The notes: a model not told the origin generated them from the sequence alone. DNA of 64,000 bases from Desulfonatronovibrio magnus (GCF_000934755.1 NZ_JYNP01000005.1:1-64000); one strand, 5' to 3'. Shown: positions 34,284-42,810, numbered from the stretch's first letter. Numbers and translations are program-made.

Positions 34284-36436
34284 TGCTTAACGCGGATAAT
34301 ATCAAGGAATATTTAAGTGAAATAGAAGAGGCCCTGCAAAACGATTTTCAGCGCAAAACCCTGGATACCTTTGCCGTGGCTTACCGGACAGGAAGAGCCA
34401 ATGCTTTTTCCGGCATGGATATTCCAGGGCTGGTCAAGGATATAGCCCGGTCCAAGGATGATTCCCTGGCCGAAATGGATGAGCTTTACCAGCAGTTCAA
34501 GGAAAAAGCCCAAGCCCTGGGTGTCCATGTTCACCTGGCTGCTGACGCGAAACAGGCTAATGAAATCATTGCCGGCATCGCCCGGGAGCATCAGTGCCGC
34601 AATGTGGTCAAGTCCAAATCCATGACTGCTGAAGAGATTCATCTGAATGTCGCGTTGGAAAAAGAAGGCATGAAAATAGTGGAAACAGACCTGGGTGAAT
34701 GGATAATCCAGCTCCGCAAAGAACCTCCCTCGCACATGGTTCTGCCGGCCATCCATCTTTCCCGGTATCAGGTGGCCGATCTTTTTGAGAAAGTGACAAG
34801 TAAAAAACAGGACTCGGATATTTTCAAGCTGGTTAAAGTGGCCAGACGGGAACTGCGCAGGGAATACGTCCAGGCTGATATGGGTATCAGCGGGGCTAAT
34901 TTCGCGGTGGCAGAGACCGGCTCTCTGGGACTGGTGACCAATGAAGGCAATGCCAGACTGGTCACAACCCTTCCCCGGGTGCACGTGGCCCTGGTGGGAC
35001 TTGAAAAACTCACGCCAAAGTTGAAGGATGCCCTGCTTCTGCTCAAGGCCCTGCCCCGCAACGCCACCGGGCAGCAGATCACCTCATATGTCACCTGGCT
35101 GACCGGCCCAAGTGAGTGCAAGAGTTCTGCTGACGGCAAAAAGGTCATGCATATTGTTTTTCTGGATAACGGACGCAGGAAACTTTCCTCAGATAAAAAT
35201 TTTTCCCAGATTCTGCGCTGCATCCGGTGCGGAGCCTGCGCCAATGTCTGTCCTGTTTACCGTCTGGTGGGAGGCCATAAATACGGTTATGTCTATATCG
35301 GGGCCATCGGACTGGTAACGACCTATTTTTTTCATGGCCGGGACAAGGCCAGGCTGTTGGTGCAAAACTGTATCAACTGCGGAGCATGCAAGGAGGTCTG
35401 CGCGGCCGGCATTGATCTGCCAGGGTTAATCAAGGACATCCATGCCCGTATTCTGGATGAGGAAGGACATCCTCCAAGATCAAAGCTGCTGGCCATGGTC
35501 CTAAAAAACCGCAGGCTTTTCCACATGCTGCTCAGGAATATGCGTTTTGCTCAGCTTCCCTTTGCCGACGCCAAGGCCCGTTATGTCCGGCATCTGCCAT
35601 CAATCTTCATGAAAGGGCAGGACTTCAGAAAGCTGCCGGTCCTGGCATCCACTGCTTTCAGGGATAAATGGAAGTCCGTAAAACCTAATGTATCCCGGCC
35701 GAAACTCAAGGTGGGACTTTTTTCAGGCTGCGCTGTGGATTTTATTTATCCTGAACAGATGGAGGCAGCAGTCAAAGTCATATCCAAAGGAAAAAGTATT
35801 GCCCAGGATCATCCTGAAAAACAGACCTGTTGCGGGTTGCCTGCCCTGATGATGGGCGAGAAAGACGCGGCCAGGGAAACTGCCCGGCAAAACATAGAAG
35901 CCTTTGCATCATCCGGGAGTGACTATATTGTAACCCTGTGCGCTTCATGCGCGGCTCATCTTAAATATGGTTATCCAAAGCTGCTTGAAGGTGAAAAAGG
36001 GCTTGAGCAGAAGCTAAAAGCCTTTACAGACAAGGTCATGGATTTCAGTTCTTTTGTCCGGGATGTGATGCGCATTTCTCCCATGCTTTTTAGAAAAACC
36101 GTTCAAAAGGTGGGGTACCATTCTCCGTGTCATCTCTGCCGGGGGCTTGAAGTCCGGGAGGCTCCAAGGGCTAACATCAATCTGGTCCATGAATATGTTC
36201 CCACTGCTGAAGAAGAGGTCTGCTGCGGATTCGGGGGCAGTTATTCTCTGAATTTTCCGCCGGTATCCAGAACCCTTCTGGCCGGGAAAATGGCCAATCT
36301 TCGGGCCGGAGGGATCTCAGCGGTAGGCACTGACTGTCCAGGCTGCGTAATGCAGATCCGCGGGGGGATGGCCAGGGCCGGAATTGATATTGAGGTCAAA
36401 CATGTTGCTGAACTAATGGCTGAGCAGCTGAAATAG
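34283..36436 (+). CDS. Fused LutB-LutA Fe-S lactate dehydrogenase subunit
   Basis: 717 residues. Residues ~60-300 are a LUD domain (ANFAVAETGSLGLVTNEGNA). Residues ~305-375 carry two 4Fe-4S motifs (CIRCGACANVCPVYRL; CINCGACKEVCAAGIDLP). Residues ~470-715 hold two CCG domains (SGCAVDFIYPEQ, CCGLPALMMGEK; YHSPCHLCRG, EEVCCGFGGSYSLNFPP) that bind a non-cubane cluster, as in LutA. In Bacillus these are separate proteins; the fusion is normal in Desulfovibrio. Electrons from lactate would go to a membrane or soluble carrier. No lactate permease is adjacent. Confidence 0.9.
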   Translation: MLNADNIKEYLSEIEEALQNDFQRKTLDTFAVAYRTGRANAFSGMDIPGLVKDIARSKDDSLAEMDELYQQFKEKAQALGVHVHLAADAKQANEIIAGIAREHQCRNVVKSKSMTAEEIHLNVALEKEGMKIVETDLGEWIIQLRKEPPSHMVLPAIHLSRYQVADLFEKVTSKKQDSDIFKLVKVARRELRREYVQADMGISGANFAVAETGSLGLVTNEGNARLVTTLPRVHVALVGLEKLTPKLKDALLLLKALPRNATGQQITSYVTWLTGPSECKSSADGKKVMHIVFLDNGRRKLSSDKNFSQILRCIRCGACANVCPVYRLVGGHKYGYVYIGAIGLVTTYFFHGRDKARLLVQNCINCGACKEVCAAGIDLPGLIKDIHARILDEEGHPPRSKLLAMVLKNRRLFHMLLRNMRFAQLPFADAKARYVRHLPSIFMKGQDFRKLPVLASTAFRDKWKSVKPNVSRPKLKVGLFSGCAVDFIYPEQMEAAVKVISKGKSIAQDHPEKQTCCGLPALMMGEKDAARETARQNIEAFASSGSDYIVTLCASCAAHLKYGYPKLLEGEKGLEQKLKAFTDKVMDFSSFVRDVMRISPMLFRKTVQKVGYHSPCHLCRGLEVREAPRANINLVHEYVPTAEEEVCCGFGGSYSLNFPPVSRTLLAGKMANLRAGGISAVGTDCPGCVMQIRGGMARAGIDIEVKHVAELMAEQLK

Positions 36437-36471
36437 GCAGGGTTTGCTCCCTGATGATGGTTTTTTTTGTG
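36437..36471 (+). terminator. Likely terminator of the lut operon
   Basis: A short stem CAGGG / CCCTG with a six-base loop, then a T run (GGTTTTTTTTG), right after the lutBA stop. Confidence 0.5.
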
Positions 36472-36526
36472 TATTTCCCCGCCAGCTGGATATTGTTAGC
36501 TCTGCTCCAGTGCTGAAGAGGCTTGT

Positions 36527-36868
36527 CTATAATCTTGTTCTTGAATTCATGAATCGATCCAGCAAAATATCTTCAACATTCCGTCTTGAATCTATAACGG
36601 ATAAAACAATAACATTTGTGTCTGATATTCTGTAAATAATCCGCCAGGGTGGAACAATTATTTCTCTATAGATGTGTATACCCTGATCTTTCAGCTCAGG
36701 TACGATCCTGCCTTGATCAGGAAAGGTGTAGAGGCTTGAAGCTTCCTCTCTGATTTTTTTCAGTATTCCCAGCGCATTGTCCGGGCTGTCAACTGCAATA
36801 TGATCAATTATTTGTTTCAAATCGCTCTGGGCAACAGCAGCCCATTTAACATGGTATGTCCGGCTCAT
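36527..36868 (-). CDS. ParE/RelE-family toxin
   Basis: 113 residues of the ParE type: VKWAAVAQSDLKQIIDHIA, ASSLYTFPDQGRIVPELK and YREIIVPPWRIIYRI with a final VLSVIDSRRN. ParE toxins block DNA gyrase; RelE ones cut mRNA; family alone does not decide. It overlaps its antitoxin by four bases. Confidence 0.9.
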   Translation of the reverse strand: MSRTYHVKWAAVAQSDLKQIIDHIAVDSPDNALGILKKIREEASSLYTFPDQGRIVPELKDQGIHIYREIIVPPWRIIYRISDTNVIVLSVIDSRRNVEDILLDRFMNSRTRL

Positions 36869-37146
36869 TTGCAGCTTTCTTTCAGTTCACCTTCCAGTTC
36901 ATCGAACATTTCATCTTGTGACTTTGTCCGTCCCTCCCTGATATCGGCTTCCCCTATTGAAACAAGCTTTAACAGACCGAGGGCATTACGCATATTTTCG
37001 TAACTCTGAGGATCTTGAAGCACAGCTCGAGGTTCGCCATTTTGGGTTATTATAACAGGCCGATGCGTTTCATTAATTTGCATGAGTAAATCGGCCGCCC
37101 GTGATTTTAGATAAGTAACCGGTTTAATATCGTTCGTAATATTCAT
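36865..37146 (-). CDS. Phd/YefM-family antitoxin
   Basis: 93 residues. The ATG at 37146 has GGAGGAAA upstream. KSRAADLLMQINETHRPVII and TQNGEPRAVLQDPQSYE are the Phd/YefM core. The C-terminal acidic tail should neutralise the ParE toxin after it. The operon is probably autoregulated. Confidence 0.9.
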   Translation of the reverse strand: MNITNDIKPVTYLKSRAADLLMQINETHRPVIITQNGEPRAVLQDPQSYENMRNALGLLKLVSIGEADIREGRTKSQDEMFDELEGELKESCK

Positions 37147-37214
37147 ATTTTTTTCCTCCAGCCTGAATAACGTACCATATTCGGACCGAAAGTCAAGTTT
37201 TAATGCCAATATGG

Positions 37215-37420
37215 GTCAAAGGAGTAAGATATTTTTGTCTTTCGCCCCCTCGAAGACTCGGTAGAGGCACAGAGCTTGGGAGAAGAGAGAAGTCATTTTT
37301 TCATTCCTGCGCGTTGCAGTAATGAAAAAGGTTCTACCGCCCCTGCTGGGGAGCTTGTTATTCATAACCACCGGCTCGGTGGATATGAATATTAAATTTT
37401 CTTCCTCCTGCCTTGCTCGG
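37215..37420. repeat. Long dispersed repeat, inverse copy of 22500-22695
   Basis: It shares the ATCCACCGAGCCGGTGG hairpin region and a tract ending in CTTTCGCCCCCTCGAAGACT. It lies just upstream of the Phd/ParE operon. Confidence 0.5.
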
Positions 37421-37560
37421 TGTCTCAAGGCCTGCTTCAGGCCGGGCGTGAGATATTCTTTTCTTAAAACGAAGCTCATCATTTCCTTATCTTGCCTGAT
37501 CGCCGCTTTAACCTTTCATTCCTAACAGCTTGTTGAAAAAGTCCTTACCCAGCTATACTG

Positions 37561-37854
37561 TTAAAAAACCCTTTGATTATAATACCGTGGGTCTCTATGT
37601 TGATGTGCGATACAAGTGATCAATATATCACCTTTTTCAACAACATATAAAATCAAATATGGAAACTTTTTAATCTATGCCCTTCTGGTATTATCCCCCA
37701 CCTTTCGCCAGATGTTTGGAAACATGGACAACAGATCTGCCGCTTTTAAAAATTCCTCATAAAACGCATCACCCAAACCTGGAATTTCTTCGTTATAATA
37801 ATTGATGGCGTCATCAAGTTCTTTATCAGCCGGAGGCACGAGAATAATGTTCAT
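37561..37854 (-). pseudogene. ParE-family toxin broken by an amber codon
   Basis: From the ATG at 37854 the frame encodes MNIILVPPADKELDDAINYY and on to DNTRRA, then TAG (37675-37677). Past the TAG the same frame continues in family style, IKKFPYLILYVVEKGDILIT and HQHRDPRYYNQRVF, to a TAA at 37561. So a single nonsense codon inactivates an otherwise complete ~97-residue toxin. Confidence 0.85.
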
Positions 37855-38065
37855 TTTTTGATCTGGATTTGATTTCGTTGAGAGTGATGCCTTGAATTCT
37901 ACCCTCTTTATAAGCCTGGTATCTTTTTTCAGACTCATTCACCCATTTTGCTTCCACATCGGCATCCGGTTTGTCCAGACTATCATAAATGAACTCGGCA
38001 ATGCGTATCCTTTCCACTTCGTTCAAGGAAAGAATTTTTTCTTTTATTTCTTCTTGAGCAGACAT
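37826..38065 (-). CDS. Addiction-module antitoxin, RelB/TIGR02574 type
   Basis: 79 residues with KEKILSLNEVERIRIAEFIY at the start and a KWVNESEKRYQAYKEGR tail, the pattern of the putative addiction module component family that partners ParE toxins. GGAGG precedes the ATG. It overlaps the broken toxin gene and is intact. Confidence 0.85.
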   Translation of the reverse strand: MSAQEEIKEKILSLNEVERIRIAEFIYDSLDKPDADVEAKWVNESEKRYQAYKEGRIQGITLNEIKSRSKNEHYSRASG

Positions 38066-38118
38066 AAATCCTCCATTGTGGAACTCACTTTTATTATCAA
38101 ATTTTTAATACCCTGACT

Positions 38119-38340
38119 TTATGATGACAAGACAGACCTGTCCAAATCCTGCGTGGCCCTTTCCTGATATTTCTTAAAATTTTCAGCCTGTTCAAAGATT
38201 TCCTTGTACACCTCATCCCGGTCCACCAGGGGATAGCCGTGCTCGGCCAGGAGGATGATCAGGTCAGCCTTAAGTTCGGCCTTGATATCGTCGCGGCGGT
38301 CCCAGTCCGTGTATCTGGCCTTGTCGAAGGACGGGCTACA
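38119..38340 (-). pseudogene. Type I restriction HsdR, C-terminal fragment
   Basis: A start-less minus frame encoding DKARYTDWDRRDDIKAELKA, HGYPLVDRDEVYKEIFEQAE and an NFKKYQERA end. This is the C-terminal region of type I restriction R subunits. The rest of the subunit between here and 39939 is missing. Confidence 0.72.
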
Positions 38341-38346
38341 AAAACA

Positions 38347-38751
38347 TCACTTCTTAATCTTATGAATCTTGTCATGACATACAGTACAAAGGGCTTGGAG
38401 ATTTTCTTTTGTATTCTTACCACCCTTCCCATGATATTGAATGTGGTGCAATTCGAGGTGCCTTGGATCGGAGGGGTTCCATTCTTCATGTGACCAGCTG
38501 CACTCACTGCATTTGTATCCATCTCTCCGCAGCACTTCCCTGCGAATATTGTCTGGTATCTTCCTATCGTGTTCATAACCTTGACGGTCGGCTTCAAGCA
38601 TGTAGGCACCTATTGCCAGGTCCGGGCGGCCTGTAGACTTGGTGACTATGGGCCACCCTAGTTCAGTCCTGAGCTCGCGGACCCGTCTTGCCCATTCCAT
38701 TTTGTTTCCTGAAACATATCGTAATTCTTCGTTGGTGACCTGTTTGCCCAC
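38347..38751 (-). CDS. HNH endonuclease, possibly 5'-truncated
   Basis: 134 residues from a GTG. The N-terminal part (ELRYVSGNKMEWARRVREL, then GWPIVTKSTGRPDL) is typical of the DNA-binding part of HNH nucleases linked to restriction. The HNH motif itself is CSECSWSHEEW..HLELHHIQYHGKGGK..LCTVCHDKIH. The frame continues a few codons upstream of GTG in family style (KILKYLRKNVG) but hits a stop where the HsdR duplicate begins, so the true start may be lost. Confidence 0.8.
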   Translation of the reverse strand: MGKQVTNEELRYVSGNKMEWARRVRELRTELGWPIVTKSTGRPDLAIGAYMLEADRQGYEHDRKIPDNIRREVLRRDGYKCSECSWSHEEWNPSDPRHLELHHIQYHGKGGKNTKENLQALCTVCHDKIHKIKK

Positions 38752-38778
38752 ATTTTTCCGGAGATATTTGAGAATTTT

Positions 38779-38864
38779 GCTGCTTTATCAACAACCACCC
38801 AGCCGGACCTCTCAAGCATTGCATCAATGCTGTCCCGTGCTGTTTGTTCTGGAGTTTTGTTCAT
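38779..38864 (-). repeat. 86-bp duplicate of the HsdR gene start
   Basis: Identical to 40159-40244 but for one base. It encodes the first 28 residues of HsdR (MNKTPEQTARDSIDAML...) and then runs into HNH-associated DNA. The two copies are direct repeats flanking the DUF3800 module. Confidence 0.9.
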
Positions 38865-38940
38865 GTATGGGTTTGTTTGTTTCCTTATAGTTGAGAAAAA
38901 TTTATTGTTACAGACTCTATCTTTGTATTATCCTGATGTA

Positions 38941-39702
38941 TCAGCCTGGCTGGGATGTTTTTCTTGTCAGACAAGCAGGGCAGGTGCAGGCCTGGTTATA
39001 AGACTGCTTGTGAGCCAGTCCGTGAATGATTCCCTGATAGTTGTCAAAACGGCTTTCAATGCAATTAAAATAAGTCAAGTCTCCAGCATTGTATCTCCGA
39101 AATACCGAATAAGCTACATGATCAGCAAGCTGGATCAGCCGTGACGCTTTTGAATCCACAAAAAAAGGAACCTCTCTGATATTTCTCACCTCGCGCCACC
39201 TCGTACCCAGCTGTCTGAATTCCATTGATAGCTTTTGCAGGCTGCCCTCGTAAATACTTTTGTCAAAAACGATCAGCCCCTTATGAGAGACCTTGGTTTC
39301 GTGATAAATTCTGTTCAGGTATATATCAAACCTGCTGCAAAGATCTTCAAAGGCAATCTCCATGGGGTCAAGCTTTGGATAAGATTCTTTATGGATAGCG
39401 CAGGCGAAAGCAACAGTATCCGGGTTGGCTGATTTGAGGCAGTTCAGAGTACTCTTGATAATATCGACTCGCTGTTCTTTTTTTCTGAACTGGTTCCAGG
39501 GAGGGGTTCTACCGCTGAATATTTCTGAGGCGTGAAATTCTATCCGGCTTGGGTCGGCAGGATCAATTCGTGAGGCATGCTCATCCAGTTGTGAAGAAAG
39601 CCAGTTCATTGAACGTTCAGGAATGCATATGCCCCCAAGGACAAAATAATCTTCAGTAGGATTGGGGATTGATCCGGAATCATCTAAGTACAGAATATAC
39701 AT
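38941..39702 (-). CDS. DUF3800 protein, possible toxin or defence effector
   Basis: 253 residues from the ATG at 39702 (GGGAG seven bases upstream). The start MYILYLDDSGSIPNPTEDYF carries the conserved D-[DE]-S-G motif of DUF3800, followed by FVLGGICIPE, EFHASEIF, IVFDKS and LIQLADHVAYSVFR. The family is thought to have an RNase H-like fold with these acids at the active site, but no activity is established. Its gene begins 10 bases after the T-tail of a terminator, which ends a repeat-containing RNA unit, an order seen in type III TA loci. The C-terminal CPACL may bind metal. Confidence 0.85.
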   Translation of the reverse strand: MYILYLDDSGSIPNPTEDYFVLGGICIPERSMNWLSSQLDEHASRIDPADPSRIEFHASEIFSGRTPPWNQFRKKEQRVDIIKSTLNCLKSANPDTVAFACAIHKESYPKLDPMEIAFEDLCSRFDIYLNRIYHETKVSHKGLIVFDKSIYEGSLQKLSMEFRQLGTRWREVRNIREVPFFVDSKASRLIQLADHVAYSVFRRYNAGDLTYFNCIESRFDNYQGIIHGLAHKQSYNQACTCPACLTRKTSQPG

Positions 39703-39711
39703 TGGTGCTCC

Positions 39712-39752
39712 CAAAATAAAAAACCCCAGGTTGCGATTAAACAACCTGGGGT
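39712..39752 (-). terminator. Terminator between the repeat RNA and DUF3800
   Basis: A perfect 11-bp stem, ACCCCAGGTTG / CAACCTGGGGT (39723-39752), followed on the minus strand by TTTTTTATTTT. It would end most transcripts of the repeat RNA and let some read into DUF3800. Confidence 0.9.
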
Positions 39753-39756
39753 ATGG

Positions 39757-39868
39757 TAATCAAAGCCGGGTGGAGGTTATCTCCAGCGAACCACTGTATG
39801 CGGCTCTCCCGACCAGGTATTTGCTGGGTGAGATAAACTCAGCAAACCGCTGTATGCGGCTTTCCCAA
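39757..39868 (-). ncRNA. Two-repeat structured RNA upstream of DUF3800
   Basis: Two direct repeats with a 56-nt period (5' ends at 39868 and 39812). Each has AGCCGCATACAG[C/T]GGTT[T/C]GCTG. Each folds into a first hairpin CCGC-ATACA-G[C/T]GG and a second one, TGAG-loop-CTCA in repeat 1 and TGGAG-loop-CTCCA in repeat 2. Both arms of the second stem change together, so structure is kept while sequence varies. A promoter precedes and a terminator follows. I infer a type III-like antitoxin RNA. No open frame fits. Confidence 0.65.
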
Positions 39869-39873
39869 CTATA

Positions 39874-39903
39874 AATATGTGGTCTTTTTTCTTGAGAAGT
39901 CAA
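39874..39903 (-). promoter_or_regulatory. Sigma70-type promoter of the repeat RNA
   Basis: TTGACT (complement of 39898-39903) and CATATT (complement of 39874-39879) are 18 bases apart. Transcription would start around 39866-39868, exactly where repeat 1 begins. The -10 box is a modest match. Confidence 0.55.
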
Positions 39904-39938
39904 GTTGTTCGCGACAAAATATCTCAACTCGAATCTCT

Positions 39939-40244
39939 TCATTGCATCATAAGGTAATTATTGTCAAGTGTGAAAAAAGTCTGCCTGTGGACAGAAACAG
40001 CCTGCTGCTTAAGAGTACTCAGACGATGTCCTTCGGTGTCTTTTTTGGCTTCGATCACGCCCACGGGGTTACGATCCACAAACAAAACATAATCCACAGG
40101 CCCCACGTCAGTCTGATATTCCCGAACCGCAAGCCCCGGCCCAAGGCTCCAGTTGATGGCTGCTTTATCAACAACCACCCAGCCGGACCTCTCAAGCATT
40201 GCGTCAATGCTGTCCCGTGCTGTTTGTTCTGGAGTTTTGTTCAT
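39939..40244 (-). pseudogene. Type I restriction HsdR, N-terminal fragment
   Basis: 101 residues: MNKTPEQTARDSIDAMLERS at the start and VDYVLFVDRNPVGVIEAKKD with a PD-(D/E)XK nuclease core. HsdR proteins are ~800-1000 residues; here the frame ends after NNYLMMQ, before any helicase motif. An identical-start copy lies at 38779-38864 and the C-terminus at 38119-38340. Confidence 0.85.
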
Positions 40245-40274
40245 ATTGAGGATTGTCGTGTCCGATTGATGTTG

Positions 40275-40433
40275 CTAATTGTCATCGATATACCTAAACC
40301 GGTTGGGATTTTGCTTAATCGCATGAACCACATTCCCTCGGAAATTGGGAAGGACTCCGTTTGCGACCAAGTCCCCCCATTGAGAGACTTCTTTCCATAT
40401 AAATGTATTGTGATCTTCCATAATGTTATCCAT
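40275..40433 (-). CDS. Small ORF, 52 residues, unknown
   Basis: Between the HsdM and HsdR fragments. It begins MDNIMEDHNTFIWKEVSQWG and ends NPNRFRYIDDN. No family recognised and no clear ribosome site. It may be a scrap of a specificity or accessory gene. Confidence 0.3.
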   Translation of the reverse strand: MDNIMEDHNTFIWKEVSQWGDLVANGVLPNFRGNVVHAIKQNPNRFRYIDDN

Positions 40434-40505
40434 TTGTGCTGGCTAATGTACCGTGGATCAGGAGCAAGACCGGTAACAAGCTTGATTGCCGACGGGATTG
40501 TCTAC

Positions 40506-40937
40506 TCAGTAAGCGAAGTCACGGCATTTGGGGCATGGGGTCTGACCTGCGCAAGGTGTAAAATAATTATCCGGCAGCGCCCCTTTGAGGGATTTATTGT
40601 TCTTCTCCACGGAATGCAGGGCCGTGTCGATCTTGACCGCAATATCATCCTGTTTGGCCTGCTTTTGGATATAGGACCAGCGCGAGTTCTCCGGCAGGTA
40701 AAAGACATTCTTCATGGTGTAGAATTCCACCATGTTGACATAGGCCTCTTTCCCCTCCTGAATCAGTTCCTGCTTCCGTGCTTCAAATTTGTCACTGACG
40801 AACTTGAGAAAAATCAGGCTGAGCACTACATGCTTGTATTCCGAGGACTCCACCGTCCCCCGCAGCTTGTCCGCCGTCTCCCAAAGGGTCTGTTCAAAGC
40901 TCTTGGTTTTTTTGTTTATATTTGTTTTTTTTGGCAT
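40506..40937 (-). pseudogene. Type I methyltransferase HsdM, N-terminal fragment
   Basis: From the ATG at 40937: SFEQTLWETADKLRGTVESS, EYKHVVLSLIFLKFVSDKFE and SLKGALPDNYF, the N-terminal helical domain of HsdM. After DNYF the sequence turns into a GGGGTCTGACC-containing repeat end (CAGQTPCPKCRDFAY) and stops, so the catalytic NPPF part is missing. The junction, near 40530-40560, carries the same word as repeat ends at 45144 and 47845. Confidence 0.85.
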
Positions 40938-40990
40938 TTTTTGTTTAGGGTTGAGAGGTTGGAATAGTGAAAACGTCTTACAGCCTGATC

Positions 40991-41605
40991 TCATATCTCA
41001 AGAAATTCTGGGATACCATGTACCTTAACTGTTGAACGGCTTTTCATCAGTATCGGTTCTTCATCACTCCAGCGCGGAGCCAGCATCATTCCCTGGTCCG
41101 GGATATGGCAAAATGGTGGTGGCAGCTGGTCCAAGTGATTCATGATGGAAGCTTCGATTCGCTCAAGAAGCCGGGGATGGCTACCGACATCAGCTACAAA
41201 AATCCTAAACATGGCAAGCTGTTTCTTTACAGCTTGCTGGATTTCACTTTTTCTTTCTTCAAACTGGCTTCGGTGCGCTTTGGCGTAGCCCCAACCATGC
41301 CAGATCTCTTTGCGGACCCCGCGTTGAACTTCAAAAGGGTCTAACACATTGTATTCTCCATTCATATAGCTGCGGGTATGCTCTCTGAAACGGATAGGAA
41401 CCGGGCGTCTCGTTATCCCAGCAGCATAAATCAAGTAACCATCCTGGTAGTCGAAAGCCTGGAGGTAAACTCCATTGATGTGTGGAATGCCCGGTAGCCC
41501 GTTTCCCTCTTCAAAACCCGGCCAGCTGAATGGCCCATCCCAAAATACTTCAAGATTACTGCTGTTTCTAGTCATCTCCACTTTTTTACGCTGAACGCTC
41601 AGCAT
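40991..41605 (-). CDS. GIY-YIG-like nuclease domain protein, unclassified
   Basis: 204 residues. GVYLQAFDYQDGYLIYAAGI followed by RFREHTRSYMNGEYN resembles a GIY-YIG fold with the second motif changed to YAAG. Downstream charged helices have no known match. Its ATG overlaps the stop of the DUF1016 gene (TGATG), so they form an operon. Probably an accessory nuclease of the restriction island. Confidence 0.55.
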   Translation of the reverse strand: MLSVQRKKVEMTRNSSNLEVFWDGPFSWPGFEEGNGLPGIPHINGVYLQAFDYQDGYLIYAAGITRRPVPIRFREHTRSYMNGEYNVLDPFEVQRGVRKEIWHGWGYAKAHRSQFEERKSEIQQAVKKQLAMFRIFVADVGSHPRLLERIEASIMNHLDQLPPPFCHIPDQGMMLAPRWSDEEPILMKSRSTVKVHGIPEFLEI

Positions 41606-42810
41606 CAGCGGTGCGGCTTTTTCAAATCCGCTGGAGCGCCTGGTTCGGCAATTTTTAGATCATTCTCATTTTCTGAAGACGCCCATCCGCTGACGTCCAA
41701 AGACAATTCCGCCTCAATCTCTTCCACTGTAGGCAGGCTGGATTTGAGATTTTCCGGCAGGGCGCGGGTCAGTTCATAGTCAGAAATGCCTATAGGTTTA
41801 TGAATGTCGCGCAACGCGTATTCAGCCAGAATTCGATCCTTGGTCTGGCAAAGAATCAGGCCGATGGTGGACTGATCTTTGTCATTCCTGAGTTGGTCGT
41901 CCACCACCGAGCAATAGAAGTTCATCTTGCCGGCATACTCCGGTTTAAAGTCACCTTTCTTCAATTCAATGACTATAAAACAGCGTAATTTGAGGTGGTA
42001 GAATAGAAGATCAAGATAAAAATCCTTGTCACTCACCTCCAGATGATACTGACGTCCAACAAAGGCAAAACCAGACCCGAGTTCCAGTAGAAAATTTTCC
42101 AGATGCCGGATCAGCCCAGTCTCTAACTCCAGTTCATGAAAAGGTTCTTCAAGTGTCAGGAAGTCGAAAAGGTAGGGATCCTTGAGCATTTGGCTTGCCA
42201 GCTCCGACTGTGGCGCGGGAAGACGGGTTGAAAAATTGCTGACCGCCTGTCCTTGTCGCTCATATGCCTTTCTTCTGATCATCGCTGCCAACGTATCCCG
42301 GCCCCAGCCCTGTTCGATGGTCTGCCGTATGTACCACAGGCGGATGGGTAGGTCTTTGACCTTCTCCATCAGCAAGATATTGTGTCCCCAGGGAATTTTT
42401 GCAACGTATTGTTGCAGATTTAGATGATTACCCTTTGGCGCGATTTTTTCTCCGGCCTGAGATAATGATTCATCCTCTGTGAGTGATCCCGGCAATTTTG
42501 CAACGGCCTGTTGCGAAATTCGGAGCTCCCCGTACTCACGGAAAAATCGAACCATGTAGCCGATATTCCGTTCAGAAAACCCCTTTACCTCGGGAAGTTC
42601 ATTGCGGATATCCCTGGCTAGTCCGGGAATAATTCCGGCACCCCAGCCTTCCATCTGTTGCCGTTGATGAATCATCTTTCCAATGTCCCAGTACATCAAT
42701 ATCATTTCCGCATTGGCGGAAACAGCCGCTCTTATCTGGGCCTGACGTATACGATCTTTGATCTCGTTCAGGAGACTGCTGTAAAAAACCAGATCAGAAT
42801 TCATACCCAT
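41605..42810 (-). CDS. DUF1016 (YhcG) PDDEXK nuclease
   Basis: 401 residues. The N-terminal domain (IGKMIHQRQQMEGWGAGIIP, FSERNIGYMVRFFREY) is followed by the catalytic PDDEXK core FYLDLLFYHLKLRCFIVIEL with K-G-D next, where D, E and K are the metal-site residues. The end, IGLILCQTKDRILAEYAL, matches the fragment at 1397-1632. YhcG proteins often sit inside type I restriction loci, as here, and are thought to process DNA branches. The ribosome site is weak. Confidence 0.88.
   Translation of the reverse strand: MGMNSDLVFYSSLLNEIKDRIRQAQIRAAVSANAEMILMYWDIGKMIHQRQQMEGWGAGIIPGLARDIRNELPEVKGFSERNIGYMVRFFREYGELRISQQAVAKLPGSLTEDESLSQAGEKIAPKGNHLNLQQYVAKIPWGHNILLMEKVKDLPIRLWYIRQTIEQGWGRDTLAAMIRRKAYERQGQAVSNFSTRLPAPQSELASQMLKDPYLFDFLTLEEPFHELELETGLIRHLENFLLELGSGFAFVGRQYHLEVSDKDFYLDLLFYHLKLRCFIVIELKKGDFKPEYAGKMNFYCSVVDDQLRNDKDQSTIGLILCQTKDRILAEYALRDIHKPIGISDYELTRALPENLKSSLPTVEEIEAELSLDVSGWASSENENDLKIAEPGAPADLKKPHR

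Noticed and set aside
39757-39868. Two direct repeats as a tiny CRISPR array
   Set aside because: The similarity runs through most of the 56-nt unit with no unrelated spacer, the units fold into hairpins, and no cas gene is near.
39879-40967. 362-codon + strand frame across the hsd fragments
   Set aside because: It is antisense to recognisable HsdR and HsdM codons and has no motif of its own.
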